Source of the DNA: Gnetum montanum
Taxonomy: Eukaryota; Streptophyta; Gnetopsida; Gnetales; Gnetaceae
Assembly: GCA_015680685.1 (NCBI GenBank)
Contig: MNCI01015933.1
Location: 613,531 to 677,530 of the forward strand
DNA: 64,000 nt
Direction: 5' to 3'
How positions within the stretch are numbered: the stretch's first letter is position 1; each line of letters opens with the position of its first letter. Made by a program: the position numbers and the translations under genes. Of this stretch, positions 22,278 to 33,720 are shown in pieces. The notes beneath the pieces were generated by a model, which saw only the letters and a program-made list of their open reading frames with translations, was not told where the DNA came from and searched no databases.

Positions 22278-22295
22278 TCCTCGACAATAGCACCA
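22278..22295 (-). other. Primer binding site of Y
   Basis: On the minus strand TGGTGCTATTGTCGAGGA lies one base from the LTR edge. It differs from the Z site at three positions, all C-to-T or G-to-A. Confidence 0.8.
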
Positions 22296-22296
22296 A

Positions 22297-23161
22297 TGAT
22301 GAGTGGCGAGGTACCCCTACACTCAACCATATGAATATGAGCGTTTCACGTGCGATCCAATCAAACTCTGCAAATAGACTAGTTATGGTATCTAGATAGT
22401 TACTCATAGATCGTAGTTTGCTGTCTTCCCACTTGGACTAGTATTAGCTTTGTCAGATATGGTTTAGTCCAGAGTGAGGTGTATGATGTGCACCTATACT
22501 AATGCTACTCCTGGGGCTAATGGAAAATAATATCAACTAAATTAGGAGAGAGAGAGAGAAAATGTAAACTAGCCTAAGTGTGATGAGCATCTATTCCTTA
22601 ATCATCCGTACACATCTTGGACCTTGTCCATGACTACCACTAGGATTACCAAGTGCATGGACTAAGTACGCTACTGAGTTACCAAGTAGTCACACTTAAA
22701 TGCTCATGATTAAGTCAAACTCATTCCACATTATTAGGAGATAAAGGTAGAGAGATATTAACTATGAAAGTAGTAAATAATAATAACAATTAAATGATTA
22801 AGCTAAGTGGATGCTACAATGATGAAGTAATCTCAATCTTTATTGCCTATCATGTGTGTGTCCAAGTATGTCACACTCGAATAAGGATGCCATACAATTA
22901 CAATCACCACACTACGGGCATGCACTGGGAGAAAGAGTTGAGAGAAAAAAACTGATGTACTAAAAACTATCGAAAACTTAAACTTCTCAAAAACTCCAAA
23001 AAGCTGCCTACTAGATCTACCTAACTCTTATTTATAGATGAGTAGATAGGCTGTGATATCGCGTATGCGATATCACGTCTAGGCTGTGATATTGCATACT
23101 TGATATTGTGTACGTGATATCGTGGCTGCGATATCATAGCCAACAAATTCATGACTCATCA
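22297..23161 (-). repeat. 5' LTR of Y (GATATCGCG subfamily)
   Basis: The LTR is 865 bp, with plus-orientation edges TGATGAG and ACTCATCA. On the minus strand TATAAATA is near 23036-23029. Beyond it, 23050-23148 carries six or more GATATC-type words, such as GTGATATCGCG and GCGATATCACG. An AG microsatellite occurs near 22544-22560. Confidence 0.85.
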
Positions 23162-23331
23162 ATGACAAAAAATGATGAAAAGCTAATGCCAAATTGTGAG
23201 TCCAAGTGCTATATTTATAGGCTGGTGTATATCCTGTGACATTGGATATCGAACATCATATCTTAGCTTTGACATCAGATACCCAACATTGGGTACTCGA
23301 TGTTAGAGTAAATGAAAAATGTGATTCATCA
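23162..23331 (-). repeat. U3 part of the 3' LTR of X
   Basis: It matches 29990-30165 and includes a TATA box (minus strand, about 23220-23213) and the words ATTGGATATCGA, CATCAGATACC and AACATTGGGTA. The remainder of this LTR was separated by the Y insertion and then lost. Confidence 0.8.
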
Positions 23332-25330
23332 TACCCCCACTAAATGAAAACTCATCCTCAAGTGCAGAAGAAGAGAAACAAGTTCCTTATAAAATATTGG
23401 GTAGTTATGGGATTATTGATTGACATACAAACTGACTAGATGGAATAGATAGATTCTAAGTGCCCAAGTATACAAAGTTACAATATTTTACAAAATTAGA
23501 TGTGCATGATAAGAGAAGTGAACCCTAGATGAAACTGACACCCAATGCCTCTTGGCAATTGAAGAGTGAGAGAAAAGATCCAAAGATCATGAATGGTCCT
23601 CGTCTTGTGGTACTGCTACATCATCCTTGGTGAAGGTAGTCCTGCTTCTAGTCCATGCTTCCCATTTCAATCATAACAAAATTGTGAATTAATATGCAAT
23701 GTGTAACAGATAGTTGTTAAATGCCTTGTCTCATTAGTGGTTACACTTGTCTAGGTTGTATTATGGTAGATTGATTCGTTTAGGAGCATTAGTGAGTATG
23801 CTGACAGATAAGGTAAAATAGATAAGCAGTCCATTAAATTTGAAAATGTTCTACACAAGGAAATATTTGAAGAGGGTGTAAGAATTCACAACAATAAAAA
23901 GGAAACTTCTCTGAAACTATTATGAAGATTTGCATAATTAGATGCCATTGATGAGGTAAACAAAAGAATTTTATTGTAAGAGTATCTAAGGGTAAAGAAA
24001 TTAACTAACCCAACAAAAAGATATCCAAGTGGGTCCTCCCCAAGGTAGGCATAGGCCTTTTATGCCCTTGCATAACTTCAAACCAAAGAGTCCATGGGCT
24101 TTGCGGGTGATTAATGGTTACAAAAGGTTAAGTAGAAAAACCTAGAAGAAACCACCTAAGAATTTCAACACATCAAACCAAGACATTAAACAAGAACATA
24201 AAATTGGCAGTGAAGTGAGACATGGAAAGCATAGATGGATGAGAGAGAGTGGAATGGAATTCCTAATTAAGGTCACATGAAGTCGCTTGTGAATTTTATA
24301 GCTAAATGACTTGATAGGATCCATCATTAGTCTAGACCAAAACCAACCACATTTAGTGACGTTGCATCACCATTCTAAGACTAGTCCACCCTTTTGAGAC
24401 ACACGAGTGCATCTATAGAACAACCACCATTCCTTATTAGAGAAGAAAAGAGAAATAGGAACTGAGGAAGGGCCTTAGGTAGAGGGGACCTTCAGGCATG
24501 GGTAACATGTATTTCTCGTCTCATAACCAATGCTTGTAGCTTGTTTATTGTGTCTAAGGGGTGTACTTTAAATTTCCATCATTTTTTTGTTTTCTATTTT
24601 GAAATGGGAACCACACTATGCAAATCTGTATGCATTTATTTTGTCTACAAGGTGTTCTTTGAATTACCATTATTTTGAGATGGAAACCAACTTCCTTTTA
24701 TTGTAGACATGGAATGGTAAGAAATCCATGAAACCATACATACACCCAAGAAAACAGAAAGCTACAAAGAATACCGAATCCCCTTGATGTCACACTCTGT
24801 TCAAACCTTTGAATCATTTCCAAAACTACCAAAGTCACAAGTTTGTAAAAGTTTTATTAATGAAAAAGGGATTTCACATTTCCAAAATACGAAAAACCAT
24901 AGATTTTGTGAATGGGTGGATGTTGTGGACTCACTACTTGTTACATGAAAAAGAAACCATGTCCTAATCATCTGTAATGAAATTCAAAGCCAAAATCTAG
25001 ACACCAACAATCAAGGAACAAAATAGTACATACCATCATCAAGCAACACATTACCATTGTGCCTAGCACTTGTTAACAAAAATTTAGAAAATCATACCAA
25101 AATAAAATAAAAGAAAATATTAAAGAAATTGTAACATTTTCAAGAAATAGCAAATGTACTAATGATGGTGTAAAACAAAAATTGGAAAATATTAATAACA
25201 TAAAAATAAGAAGATGTAAAATAAAGAATGTGTAAAATAAAAAATGTGTAAAAAAAAGATGAAAAACTAAGGAGCTACTTATATGGTTAGCATGGGTGGC
25301 CATCTCCCCCACAACTAAGTTGAAAGAAGA
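23332..25330 (-). other. Polypurine tract and 3' region of X
   Basis: The tract TACCCCCACTAAATG starts at 23332. A decayed accessory-ORF start lies at 23665-23663, with the splice AG changed to AA; the ORF itself is absent. The rest has no gene. A region of TGTGTAAAAT-type tandem units is at about 25205-25265, just past the pol end. Confidence 0.6.
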
Positions 25331-26640
25331 AGATCTAAAATATGGAGTGTTGTTGTCCTTTTAATGAGGCATTTGTTGTATTAGCTGGCTTATGCTTTTG
25401 GAAAGGTTTGATTTGTTGGATGTTGGCCAACTATTTCTTATCTGGGCTCTTAGGTTTGTAGATCATCATGGCTCTTAGGTTTGTAGATCATCATGGCCCT
25501 AGAAGAAAGAGTTTTGTAAATGATGTAAGGTCCTTCCCACAATGTTTGGAACTTAGTTTGTTGAGGTATGTGTGTGGGTTTCTAGTAGAGAACCTTATCT
25601 CCTGGTTGAAATTTGACTTTTCTAATTTTTAGTTCATGGCACTTTTTGTTTTAGGCCTTGTGCAACTCGTTAGATGATAGGGCCAAAAATTGGTTCTCAT
25701 CTAGCAAGTTGAGATTCATTAGTCTTTTTTTTGCTAGACTCAAGTCAAGGTCAAGGTCACAGGTTGTTGAAAGTGTATGGAACTCAAATTAGACAGGAAG
25801 TGTTGGGAATTTCCTATACACAAGCTTATAGGGAGAGTAGCCTATAGGAAGTTTCCATGTTGAGCGATAGGTCCAAAGAGCATCATTGAGTTTTGTGCTA
25901 TAGTCTTTCTTATATTTGCTAATAGTTCTTGTTAGAATCCTTGTGATTTTTCTATTGGTAACCTTAGCTTGACCATTGGCTTGGGGGTGGTAGGGCATTG
26001 TGAGTTTATGTTCAACCTCCAAGTGTTGCATGAGCTTTCAAAATGTAGTGCTTGTGAAGTGGGTTTCATTACTAAAAATTAATGCACGTGGCACACCAAA
26101 CCTATTTATAACATTTTGTTGTACAAACTGAGTAATAGTAGAAGACGTACAGTTGATGATGGCTACTGCTTCTACCCATTTCATACAATAGTCAATAGTG
26201 ACTATTATGTATGTCTTTCCATTTAACATGGGCATGATGGGATCCATGAAGTCAATGCCCCATATGTCAAAGGCTTCCAGTGGTTGAATCCATTATCAAG
26301 GTCCCTCCATTTGAGTAGTCATTCCACCATCTCATTGGCATTGTTCACAAGAGTGGACATAATGATGAGCACCCCTAAAGATTGTTGTCCAATAGTACCC
26401 TTCCATCAGGATTTTAATGGCCATGCATCTCCTAGCATAGTTTCATCCACAAGGACCTTCATGAGCATCTTAGAGAACATGCAGTTGAACTATAGCATTA
26501 GGGACACACCAATGAACTAGGCCATCGATGCACACCTTGTAGATGTGTCCATTGATCTTCATGAAGTGTTTTACTTGGTGAAGAAACTGCTATTTCTTCT
26601 GGTGGTCCAACCCTTGTGGCATCTCTTAGGTGAGAAGATA
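25331..26640 (-). pseudogene. Integrase of element X
   Basis: The minus strand reads a decayed zinc-binding part (about 26600-26300), then the core from 26247: MDPIMPMLNGKTYIIVTIDY, KWVEAVAI and RFGVPRALIFSNETHF. Next, 26031-25789 reads HPQANGQAKVTNRKITRI, DALWTYRSTWKLPIGYSPY and KLVYRKF. The first Asp (TIDY) is kept, the second is Ser (FSN for FDN) and the Glu is Lys (QAKVTN). The C-terminal part runs to the conserved block encoding LSCGGDGHPC near 25310. A 25-bp duplication at 25446 shifts the frame. Confidence 0.85.
25446..25495. repeat. 25-bp exact tandem duplication
   Basis: GCTCTTAGGTTTGTAGATCA followed by TCATG occurs twice in succession. Twenty-five is not a multiple of three, so the integrase C-terminal frame is shifted. 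Confidence 0.9.
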
Positions 26641-28420
26641 GGTGAGAATGCCATCATACCATTTAGGCTCATTGGGTAATTATTTAGTTATAGCCCCAAC
26701 AAAGAGGAGTTCAATAGGAAACATATCAGATAGTGGGTTTTCATCCTCTTTATTGTCCCATTGTAATTGAGACAAGTGATCAGCAACCACATTCTTAATT
26801 CTCTTTCGATCTATCATCATAAGATCAAATTCCTACAAGATCACCAGCCACGGTATGACACTGGGGCTTATTGTTGGCATGTTCATTAGGAAGTGGTTGG
26901 CACTATGATCTATGTGCACAAACACCTTGTATCCAAGCACATAATGCCTAAACTTCTCTAGAGTAAACACCACTACCATCAATTCCTTTTCTATAGTAGT
27001 GTAGTTTAGTTGTGCACCCACAATGCTTCAACTAGCACAATGGATGTAGTATGGACATTTCTTATCATCCATCTACATAAGCACTGCTCTGAAGGCATAA
27101 TTTGATGCATCTGGTATGACATGAAATGGTCTAGACTAGTCAGGTGCTCATAAGATTGGAGTTTCTACAAGTTTTTCTTTCAGTTGTTGGAATACTTTTT
27201 CACCTTCTATGGTCTAAACAAATAGAGCATCTTTCTTTGTTAGCTCTACCAATGACCTTGCTATTTTAGAGAAATTCTGTATGAATTTCTAGTAGTAGCT
27301 AGTATGTCTAAGGAATGATCAAATATCTTTGAAAATTTCTAGTTGGTGGGTTATTCATTATATGACCCTTATTTTCTCAGGGTCTACCTCAATTCTTGCT
27401 TATGATATTCTTTGCCCTAATACAATGCCTTCTTGGACCATTTGGTGAATTTTTTGCCAATTCAGTCACAAGTTGGTTTCAACACATCATTTTAGCACTT
27501 GCTCATGGTGGTCTAGGACTTACTCAAATGTAACTTCATAAGTGGAGAAGTCATCCATGAAGACTTCCATACCAGTTCTGATTTACTGTCGGAAAATGCT
27601 TAGAACTAGGTGTTGGAATGTAGCAGGAGCATTGCATAGACCAAATGACATCTTGTGATATGCAAAGTTCCCCCAAGGACTTGTGAATGTTGTCTTCGCC
27701 TGGTCCTCTACTACAATTTGAATTTGGTTATAACTACAAGAACCATCTAGAAAACTATAGTAGCAATGCCTATATATTACATCTAACACCTGATCAAGAA
27801 ATGGAAATGGAAAATAGCCCTTAAATGTTTCCATATTCAGTAGTTGAAAATTGATGCAAACCACCACTTACCACATTTGTTTGATACAATCATAAGTGGA
27901 CTAACCCACTCACTATCTGTAATGGGATAAATGAACCTTGCCTTGAGGAGTTGTTCAATTTCCTCTTTGACAATCTACTTTAGTTTGGGGTTCAATTACC
28001 TCTATGGCTGTCTCTTTGGCTTCATGGCTAGATCAGTGTAAATGTGATGCTAGCATATCCTAGGATCAACCCCTATGAGTTTAGGATATGACTAAGCAAA
28101 AGTGGTTGACCATTTTTCAACTACATTCAATAGCATCTTTTTCTATTTTAGAGCAAGATTTGCATTGATTATTACTGACCTTTCATTTTTTAAAAACACA
28201 TATTCCATTCTAGTTAGTAGCATTTTTAGTTCAAGGGGCTCTTTCTTAAAATTTTTAGGAATTTCCAATTCTTCCCAATAGGTAACATCATTTGCATCAT
28301 CAGAGAGTTGGTGATGAACTTGCTCTAGTTCATCCATACTTGCAACATATGTGCATGTCAGGCTTTCAATCGGTTCCATGTAGAGTGTGCTGCTCTTAGA
28401 ATTAGCGGTCAACCACTAGG
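26641..28420 (-). pseudogene. Reverse transcriptase and RNase H of element X
   Basis: The RT linker (28412-28143) reads ELKMLLTRMEYVFLKNERSV. The RT fingers and palm (27867-27583) read VVCINFQLLNMETFKGYFPF, YYSFLDGSCSYNQIQI and KMSFGLCNAPATFQHL. The FMDD catalytic box (EVFMDDFSTYE, near 27555) is intact, one of the few intact active sites here. RNase H (27021-26833) reads LNYTTIEKELMVVVFTLEKF and YKVFVHIDHSANHFLM. The sequence type is Athila-like. Frameshifts and stops separate the blocks. Confidence 0.85.
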
Positions 28421-29000
28421 CACCCTCCTATTTTGTGGCTATTACGTATAAACACCTTTGAATTTTTGCTTCTAGTGCACACTACTTGAATGCAGAGATA
28501 GATGGTTATTTCATGGCCTAGAGTTTTTGCACACAATTAAACCTTGTATTTTTGTACATGATGCATGGAACTCTCTTCTTCTCAATCTTTTTGAATGCAT
28601 TTTCTTTGGATATTTCCAAGAAAATATCTCTAATGCCCATTCTTACATCAATGGTGCTAAGCCATGCCCTTTCCATGATGATTGGGAAATCCCCTTTGCA
28701 GTTCTCCACTCTGATCACTAGGAAATCGACAAGATAAGACCATCCACATACAGTGGTTACAATGTCTTCTACCAATCCTAATGAAATAGTGATGGACTAG
28801 TCTACCAATTCTATTCTAATATTTTTATTCTTTAAAGAGGTAGGTTCCATGTAGTATACATCTCATGAGAGATTAGGTTGACACCAGAACTTGAGTCAAG
28901 AAGAGCTTTGCACGATTCATTCTCAGTGATCTACAAATAAATCAAAGGAATTCTAGGATCTAGTAACTTCTTGGAAAGGCTTCCAGCACAAATCCAATCA
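28421..29000 (-). pseudogene. Protease of element X
   Basis: Near 28915-28870 the minus strand reads ALLDSSSGVNLISHE: the catalytic Asp is kept but the Gly of D-S-G is Ser. Then 28775-28518 reads MVEDIVTTVCGWSYLVDFLV and DFPIIMERAWLSTIDVRMGI, matching the Z protease end. Confidence 0.8.
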
Positions 29001-29506
29001 AATACTACATGAGAAAGCATAAAAATATGGATGTTTAGTGATGTTTGGTTTGAATGACTTGAAGGTATTTAAGACATAGGAAGACAAAAGAACAAGGTTG
29101 TCAACTGCAGGTGTATTTCAGGGCTTAGGTGGATTGCATGGTTGGAAGAAAGGTCTCTTCTTTGATCAAGTATTTGAACCACTTAGTTGATTAACCCATT
29201 GTAGGTTAATGACCCTAGTATTCTTGCATTATTGTGGTTGAGCTAGTAGTTCACCTTGCATAAATGGAGCAAGTGGTAGCTATGTGGCTAGAGAAGGAAG
29301 ATGTGCAAGAATAGGAGGAGGATAAGGGTAACAAGTGGTATCCCTCCTTGCATTTGGAGAATGCATTCGGTAATTATTAGGAGGGTAGTAGTAAGATTGG
29401 AAATTAGAAATGTGACTAGAGAAGTCATGTGGAGACAAGGGTTGCTAAACATAATACGCATATGGATCAGGTTATCTGTAAGGGTATTGCTACCTTGGTG
29501 TAATTG
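29001..29506 (-). pseudogene. Proline-rich gag tail of element X
   Basis: The sequence matches the gag tails of TE-C (44150-44580) and TE-D (61830-62340). Gag stops abruptly at about 29506, where LTR sequence begins, so about 2 kb of gag and leader are missing. Confidence 0.6.
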
Positions 29507-30165
29507 AGGTACATGATTTTTATCATTTTATGTTTTATAAGTTTAATCACCTACAACAATAGTGGAAGGTAGAGTAATTTAGGATCTAATTTATCTACTA
29601 CCTAGCTAGCCTAACAAAAGTACCCATCCCACTTTCCTAGACACATCCTAAACACATATAGCATAGCTAGGCTACAAACGTTAAGCATACCTGGGTTACC
29701 AAGTGCTACACGTATGCTCAAAGTGGTTGTGGTTGTGTCCATTGACAACTAAAAATTAATTACTTAATTAAAGTGCATTAATGTAAATTTCATTAAAGGA
29801 AACATCACTCTATTCTTAGTGCTATAGGATTTTTGAAAGAGTTCATTTTTATTCCTATCACACTACTGTGCTTAGGTACATCAATGTTTGAACAAAGATT
29901 CATACACACTCACACCCCTACTTCGGGCAGTTAGAAAATATTCTAACTCTAGAGAAAACAAACTACAAAAGCTTCACTACTATGACAAAAAATAATGAAA
30001 AAATAATGCCAAATCATGAGCCCAAGCACTATATTTATAGGCTGGCGTATATCCTATGACATCGAATATCTGACATCGCATCTTGGCTCTAACATTGGAT
30101 ACCCAACATTGATTTTCTAACATTGGATATTCAATGTTAGAGTAAATGAAAAATGTGATTCATCA
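29507..30165 (-). repeat. 5' LTR of X, truncated at its gag-proximal end
   Basis: It resumes inside the LTR at GTGTAATTGAGG, so about 180 bases of the U5 end are missing. It includes the TATA box (about 30035) and the words GACATCGAATATC and ACATTGGATATTC, and ends GATTCATCA at 30165. Confidence 0.8.
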
Positions 30166-31492
30166 CATGCCTAGAACATCGATGCAAGAGAGAGTAGTAC
30201 CTACCCATGGCTATGTTCTAGGGTTCATGTGTTTCCTATTTCTAACCTTGGAAAGTTGAACACTTAGGAGTACATTTGGTTCTTTTTATTGAAGAGTTCA
30301 AGCATCGTACTTTAGTGATGAATTGATTCTAGCTCCAAGGACTAGTACCAACTTTAAGCTTCTTTGATGAGCTTCCTTGGGAATAGCTTCAATTTTTTCC
30401 ATTCATTCTCTACATTTTGTAAGGCACAAGCATCATGAAAGGCTTGAAGATGCTTCTATGGATCTAAGTTGTATCCCCCTTTGAATTTGGGGATATTGCT
30501 CATATTTAACTACTTGATTTTGCTATCTTTCACATGCCTTTTTAGAATTCTCATTACCTCTATGATGTTCAACATGTTTCAAGTTGTAAGAAAAGGCTCA
30601 TCATGGTCATAGCCTCTATGAGGGCCATGATGTCCTATGCTATCGCTTCTTTTGTAGTGGCAAGCCTTTCTTGATTTCCCACACCCTTGGTTTTGACTAG
30701 TCTAGTGGGCCCTACAATCATCTCTATCTCATCAGTCACCTCCATCATGATCACGTCCTCTATGGATTTGGTCAATGCTAAAGGAGGAAGAAGAGGATGA
30801 CGAAGGTGAAGAGCAAATAGGAATAGCACCACCACAATGCTTACCACCCCCTCTTCTATTATCATGGCCATGATCATCATTATGATGCTTGTCCTCATCC
30901 TTGCCATGATTCCCACCTTGGAATCCCCCCATGATCATTGGACCTATTCTTGCTTGAACTAGGATTGTTTATAGTGGAGTGTAAATTTTGGTTCAATGAC
31001 CCTTCATCAAAACCAAGGGGAGAAGAGTCAATGAATTCAGAACCCCCAAAGAAGGGTTCCTCACTGTCTTTTTGGCCTAGTAGGAACAAGGAGTTATTGA
31101 ACCATTTTTCCTTTAAAGCTTCATAGTGCCTCTTATGTTTTCAATCTCTTTTGCATTGTGCCTTAGTGGGATGGTAATCTCAATAGTCATGGTCTTACAC
31201 AACATATTTAGCATTGAGCCCTTGGATGCCTAACCTCATAAGAGGTTGGTGTAGCATTGCAATAACTAATTGATTAGGTAGCAACACAATGTTTCCCTCC
31301 ATGTCCCTCCACCACAATTGTTCATCCTGATGGAGGATGAAGGTGAAGTCTGGCACATACTCATCAGGATGATTATATATGACTCTACATTGTTGGGGCA
31401 TTAGTGGATTTGGATGTTCATTCCTTTGTTAATTGAATCTATGCTCAAACCTTGGTGGAGAATCATCCCTATGAGAAGAAAATATTTTAGAT
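30166..31492 (-). pseudogene. gag of TE-B, start codon lost
   Basis: The expected start reads ATA at 31492 (ATATTTTCTTCTC, where A and TE-C have ATGTCTTCTTCTC). 31401-31195 reads DEYVPDFTFILHQDEQLWWR and MEGNIVLLPNQLVIAM, a good match to the Z N-terminus. The His/Asp-rich middle follows (30938-30635) with the capsid part down to 30170, where X interrupts. X sits at the position where TE-C gag continues (about 45340). Confidence 0.75.
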
Positions 31493-31622
31493 TGAAAGAA
31501 AATACCAATGTGCTTTTACAATTATTATTATTATTATTATGAATGATTGTGACTTTAAGGTTTGTTACAATGATTTGAATAATTTTCACCAAGTCCTAGA
31601 TAGTGCACGTAGCTAACTAAAG

Positions 31623-31640
31623 TCCTCAGCAATGGCATTA
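31623..31640 (-). other. Primer binding site of TE-B, decayed
   Basis: The minus strand reads TAATGCCATTGCTGAGGA, three differences from Z, all of the C-to-T or G-to-A type, including the loss of GGCGCC. An ATT microsatellite (31521-31540) lies in the leader. Confidence 0.75.
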
Positions 31641-31641
31641 A

Positions 31642-32462
31642 TGATGAGTGGTGAGTATATCCTATGCCCAACCATACAAATCACTAGCGTTCACTTAGCA
31701 ATCTGGTTAAATTTTCTAGACATTAAATACACGAGTTTCTAGGAGGTGAATCTAACTATTGTAATAATCTCCTTCTCAATTCCACTTGTGATATGCAAGT
31801 GTATGGTTAAGTGTAACTGAGGCACATGATTTTTATCATTTTATCTTTTATGATTTAATTGCCTAAGTGTTGAAAACAAAGTAAATTTAATGTGTAATTA
31901 ATCTAATGAATCTAGTAACTAACTAACACTTGACTAATCCTAACATAGGCATTTGTTCCCATTTTTCATACACATCCTAAACACATTATAGCACCACTAG
32001 GTTACTAAGCGTTAAGTGCTACTAGGGTTACCAAGCCTTAAACGTATGCTTGAAGTGGTTGTGCTTATGTTTTCTATTTATCCAATATTAATTACTTAGT
32101 TAAAATTCATTAAACTAGATTGCATGAATATTATATGCATAAAAAAGCATTAATCTATTCCAAGTGCTGTAAGGTTTGATAAAAAAAGCTCATCTTCATT
32201 TTCATTCATACTACCACACTCAGGTACATTAGTGCTCAAATAAAGATCCATACACTTCTTTGACTCCTACTGCAAGCACTCAAAAAATATTCTAACTCTG
32301 GGGAAGACAAACTACAAGAGCTTTGCTAAGAAGTAATTTAAAGATGGATGAATTGTTTGCCCAAGTGTTGTATATATAGGCCAACATACATCCTACAATA
32401 TTAGATATCCGATAATGCATCATGGACTCCGATATTGGGGCCTAACAAAAAATGATTCATCA
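31642..32462 (-). repeat. 5' (right) LTR of TE-B
   Basis: At 821 bp it matches the left LTR (8285-9109), with the same U3 words (GATATCCGATA, CCGATATTGGGG). It ends GATTCATCA and is followed by the second ACTAG. Confidence 0.85.
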
Positions 32463-32467
32463 ACTAG

Positions 32468-33720
32468 TTTGGCTACTTTCATTGAATGTCATATTATTAC
32501 AACTTCATAATCCATTTGAATCTTTTTTCTAAAGGATCTTGGAGCTTTACTAGAGCAATAGTAGTAGGATCTAGAATAACTACGATAATCTTTCATTTTA
32601 AAAATTAAAATTAAAACTTCTTTAAAGCTTTAACCACTACACATAGTTGTTTTTCTATGGGAGAGTATCTTAATTCAGCATCTTTAGTGGATCAAACATA
32701 TAAATGATGGAGTGTTCTTCTTAATTATCTATCTCTTAAGTCAAAATGGTAGCCACTATATGATCACTTGTAAAGGCATATAGAAAGAAATCATTTTCAT
32801 ACCAAGAAGTAACTAAAATGGAGCTTCAACTACAACTCCTTTTATAGCTAAGAAATCATTTTTGTGTTTAGCAATTCATCTAAGGTCCTCATATTTCTTT
32901 AACATTGTGTTAAGAGATCTTACTAATTCAACAAACATAGGAATAAATCTTCTAATAAAGTTAATCTTCCCTAAGAAATCTCTTAAATCCTTTCTGGATA
33001 AGGGATAAGGAATTTCTAGGATAGCATTAACACATTAAGGATCAACAGAAATACCTTCTTTTATCACTATGTAACCAAAAAACATTTCACTTTGTACACC
33101 AAATATTGACTTCTTAGCATTTAATGTCATACCATATTTTTTACATCTTAAAAATATATTTTTAAGACCTTGAATATGGGTCCTTCTATAATGTGAGAAA
33201 ACTATTAAGTCATCTAAATAGATAACTTTATTTTTCTTAATCATTCCTTCAAAATTTTTATTCATCACATGTTGAAAGGTTGATCTTGAATTCACTAATC
33301 CAAAAGGCATTTTGGTATATTGAAATTTTCCATTTTGTTATGAAAGTTGTTTCATGTTGATCTTTTTTGCTCACAAGAATTTGATTGTAACTTGAGTATC
33401 CATCTAAGAATCAGTACATTTGTGCACCATTTACTACTTGAAGTAATTCCTGCATTAAGTGGATGTGGATAGTTATCTTTAATTCAAGATGCATTAGGAT
33501 TTCTAAAGTTAATGCACAAATGTATGTCTCAAGATTTCTTGCATACGGAAACTAAGTTCAACATCCAACTAGAATGTCTTATTAGATATATGATTTTAGA
33601 TTCCAAGAGTTTATCAATCTCTTTTTTCATTAAAGGTTCAAATTTAAGGTTGACTAGCCTTAATTTTTGTCTAAAAGATTTAGTTTTAGGTCTAACTAGT
33701 ATTATGTAGGTAATGATAAA
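32468..33720 (-). pseudogene. Reverse transcriptase and RNase H of element W
   Basis: From 33720 the minus strand reads RPKTKSFRQKLRLVNLKFEP, KKEIDKLLESKIIYLIRHSS and NLVSVCKKS. Then 33310-33035 reads MPFGLVNSRSTFQHVMNKNF, KNKVIYLDDLIVFSHYRRTH and GMTLNAKKSIFG. The YLDD catalytic box is intact. The finger/palm part between 33510 and 33310 is disrupted. RNase H text to 32468 is poor. This RT differs from the FMDD type of the Athila-like copies. The integrase continues at 8279. Confidence 0.8.

Larger units (their letters stand above)
17171..23161 (-). mobile_element. Element Y: gag plus accessory ORF, no RT or integrase
   Basis: On the minus strand Y has a 5' LTR (23161-22297), primer site, gag (to about 20161), then directly the post-integrase region (20160-18741), and the accessory ORF with its own promoter (18740-17460). 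The pol genes are absent, as in Z. Its left LTR was lost at 17171. It sits inside X's 3' LTR; ATGAC at 23162-23166 would be one copy of its target duplication. Confidence 0.75.
23162..30165 (-). mobile_element. Element X: most complete Athila-like pol in the window
   Basis: On the minus strand X has a truncated 5' LTR (30165-29507), gag tail, protease, RT, RNase H, integrase, 3' region, polypurine tract and the U3 part of a 3' LTR (23331-23162). Y is inserted in that LTR. X lies in the TE-B gag; CATGC at 30166-30170 would be one copy of its target duplication. The 5' part of gag and the primer site are lost. Confidence 0.8.
8285..32462 (-). mobile_element. TE-B: Athila-like element, itself filled with insertions
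   Basis: TE-B is bounded by two LTRs of one subfamily (8285-9109 and 31642-32462) and a perfect 5-bp duplication. Its own remaining sequence is the 3' LTR, 842 bp of 3' region (9110-9951), gag (30166-31492), leader, primer site and 5' LTR. Its protease, RT, RNase H and integrase are missing. They were probably removed by the deletion at 17170/17171. Elements Z, Y and X lie inside it. Confidence 0.8.

Noticed and set aside
24142-25312. Hydrophobic minus-strand frames considered as an envelope protein
   Set aside because: The Phe/Leu-rich text comes from the T-rich tandem repeat past pol; no start, signal peptide or conservation of frame between copies.
30635-30938. Met/Ile-rich and Ser/His-rich frames thought possibly membrane or metal-binding
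   Set aside because: They are overlapping frames of the repetitive gag middle (ATC/ATG-rich), present also at 1528-1827 and 45835-46137; no independent support.
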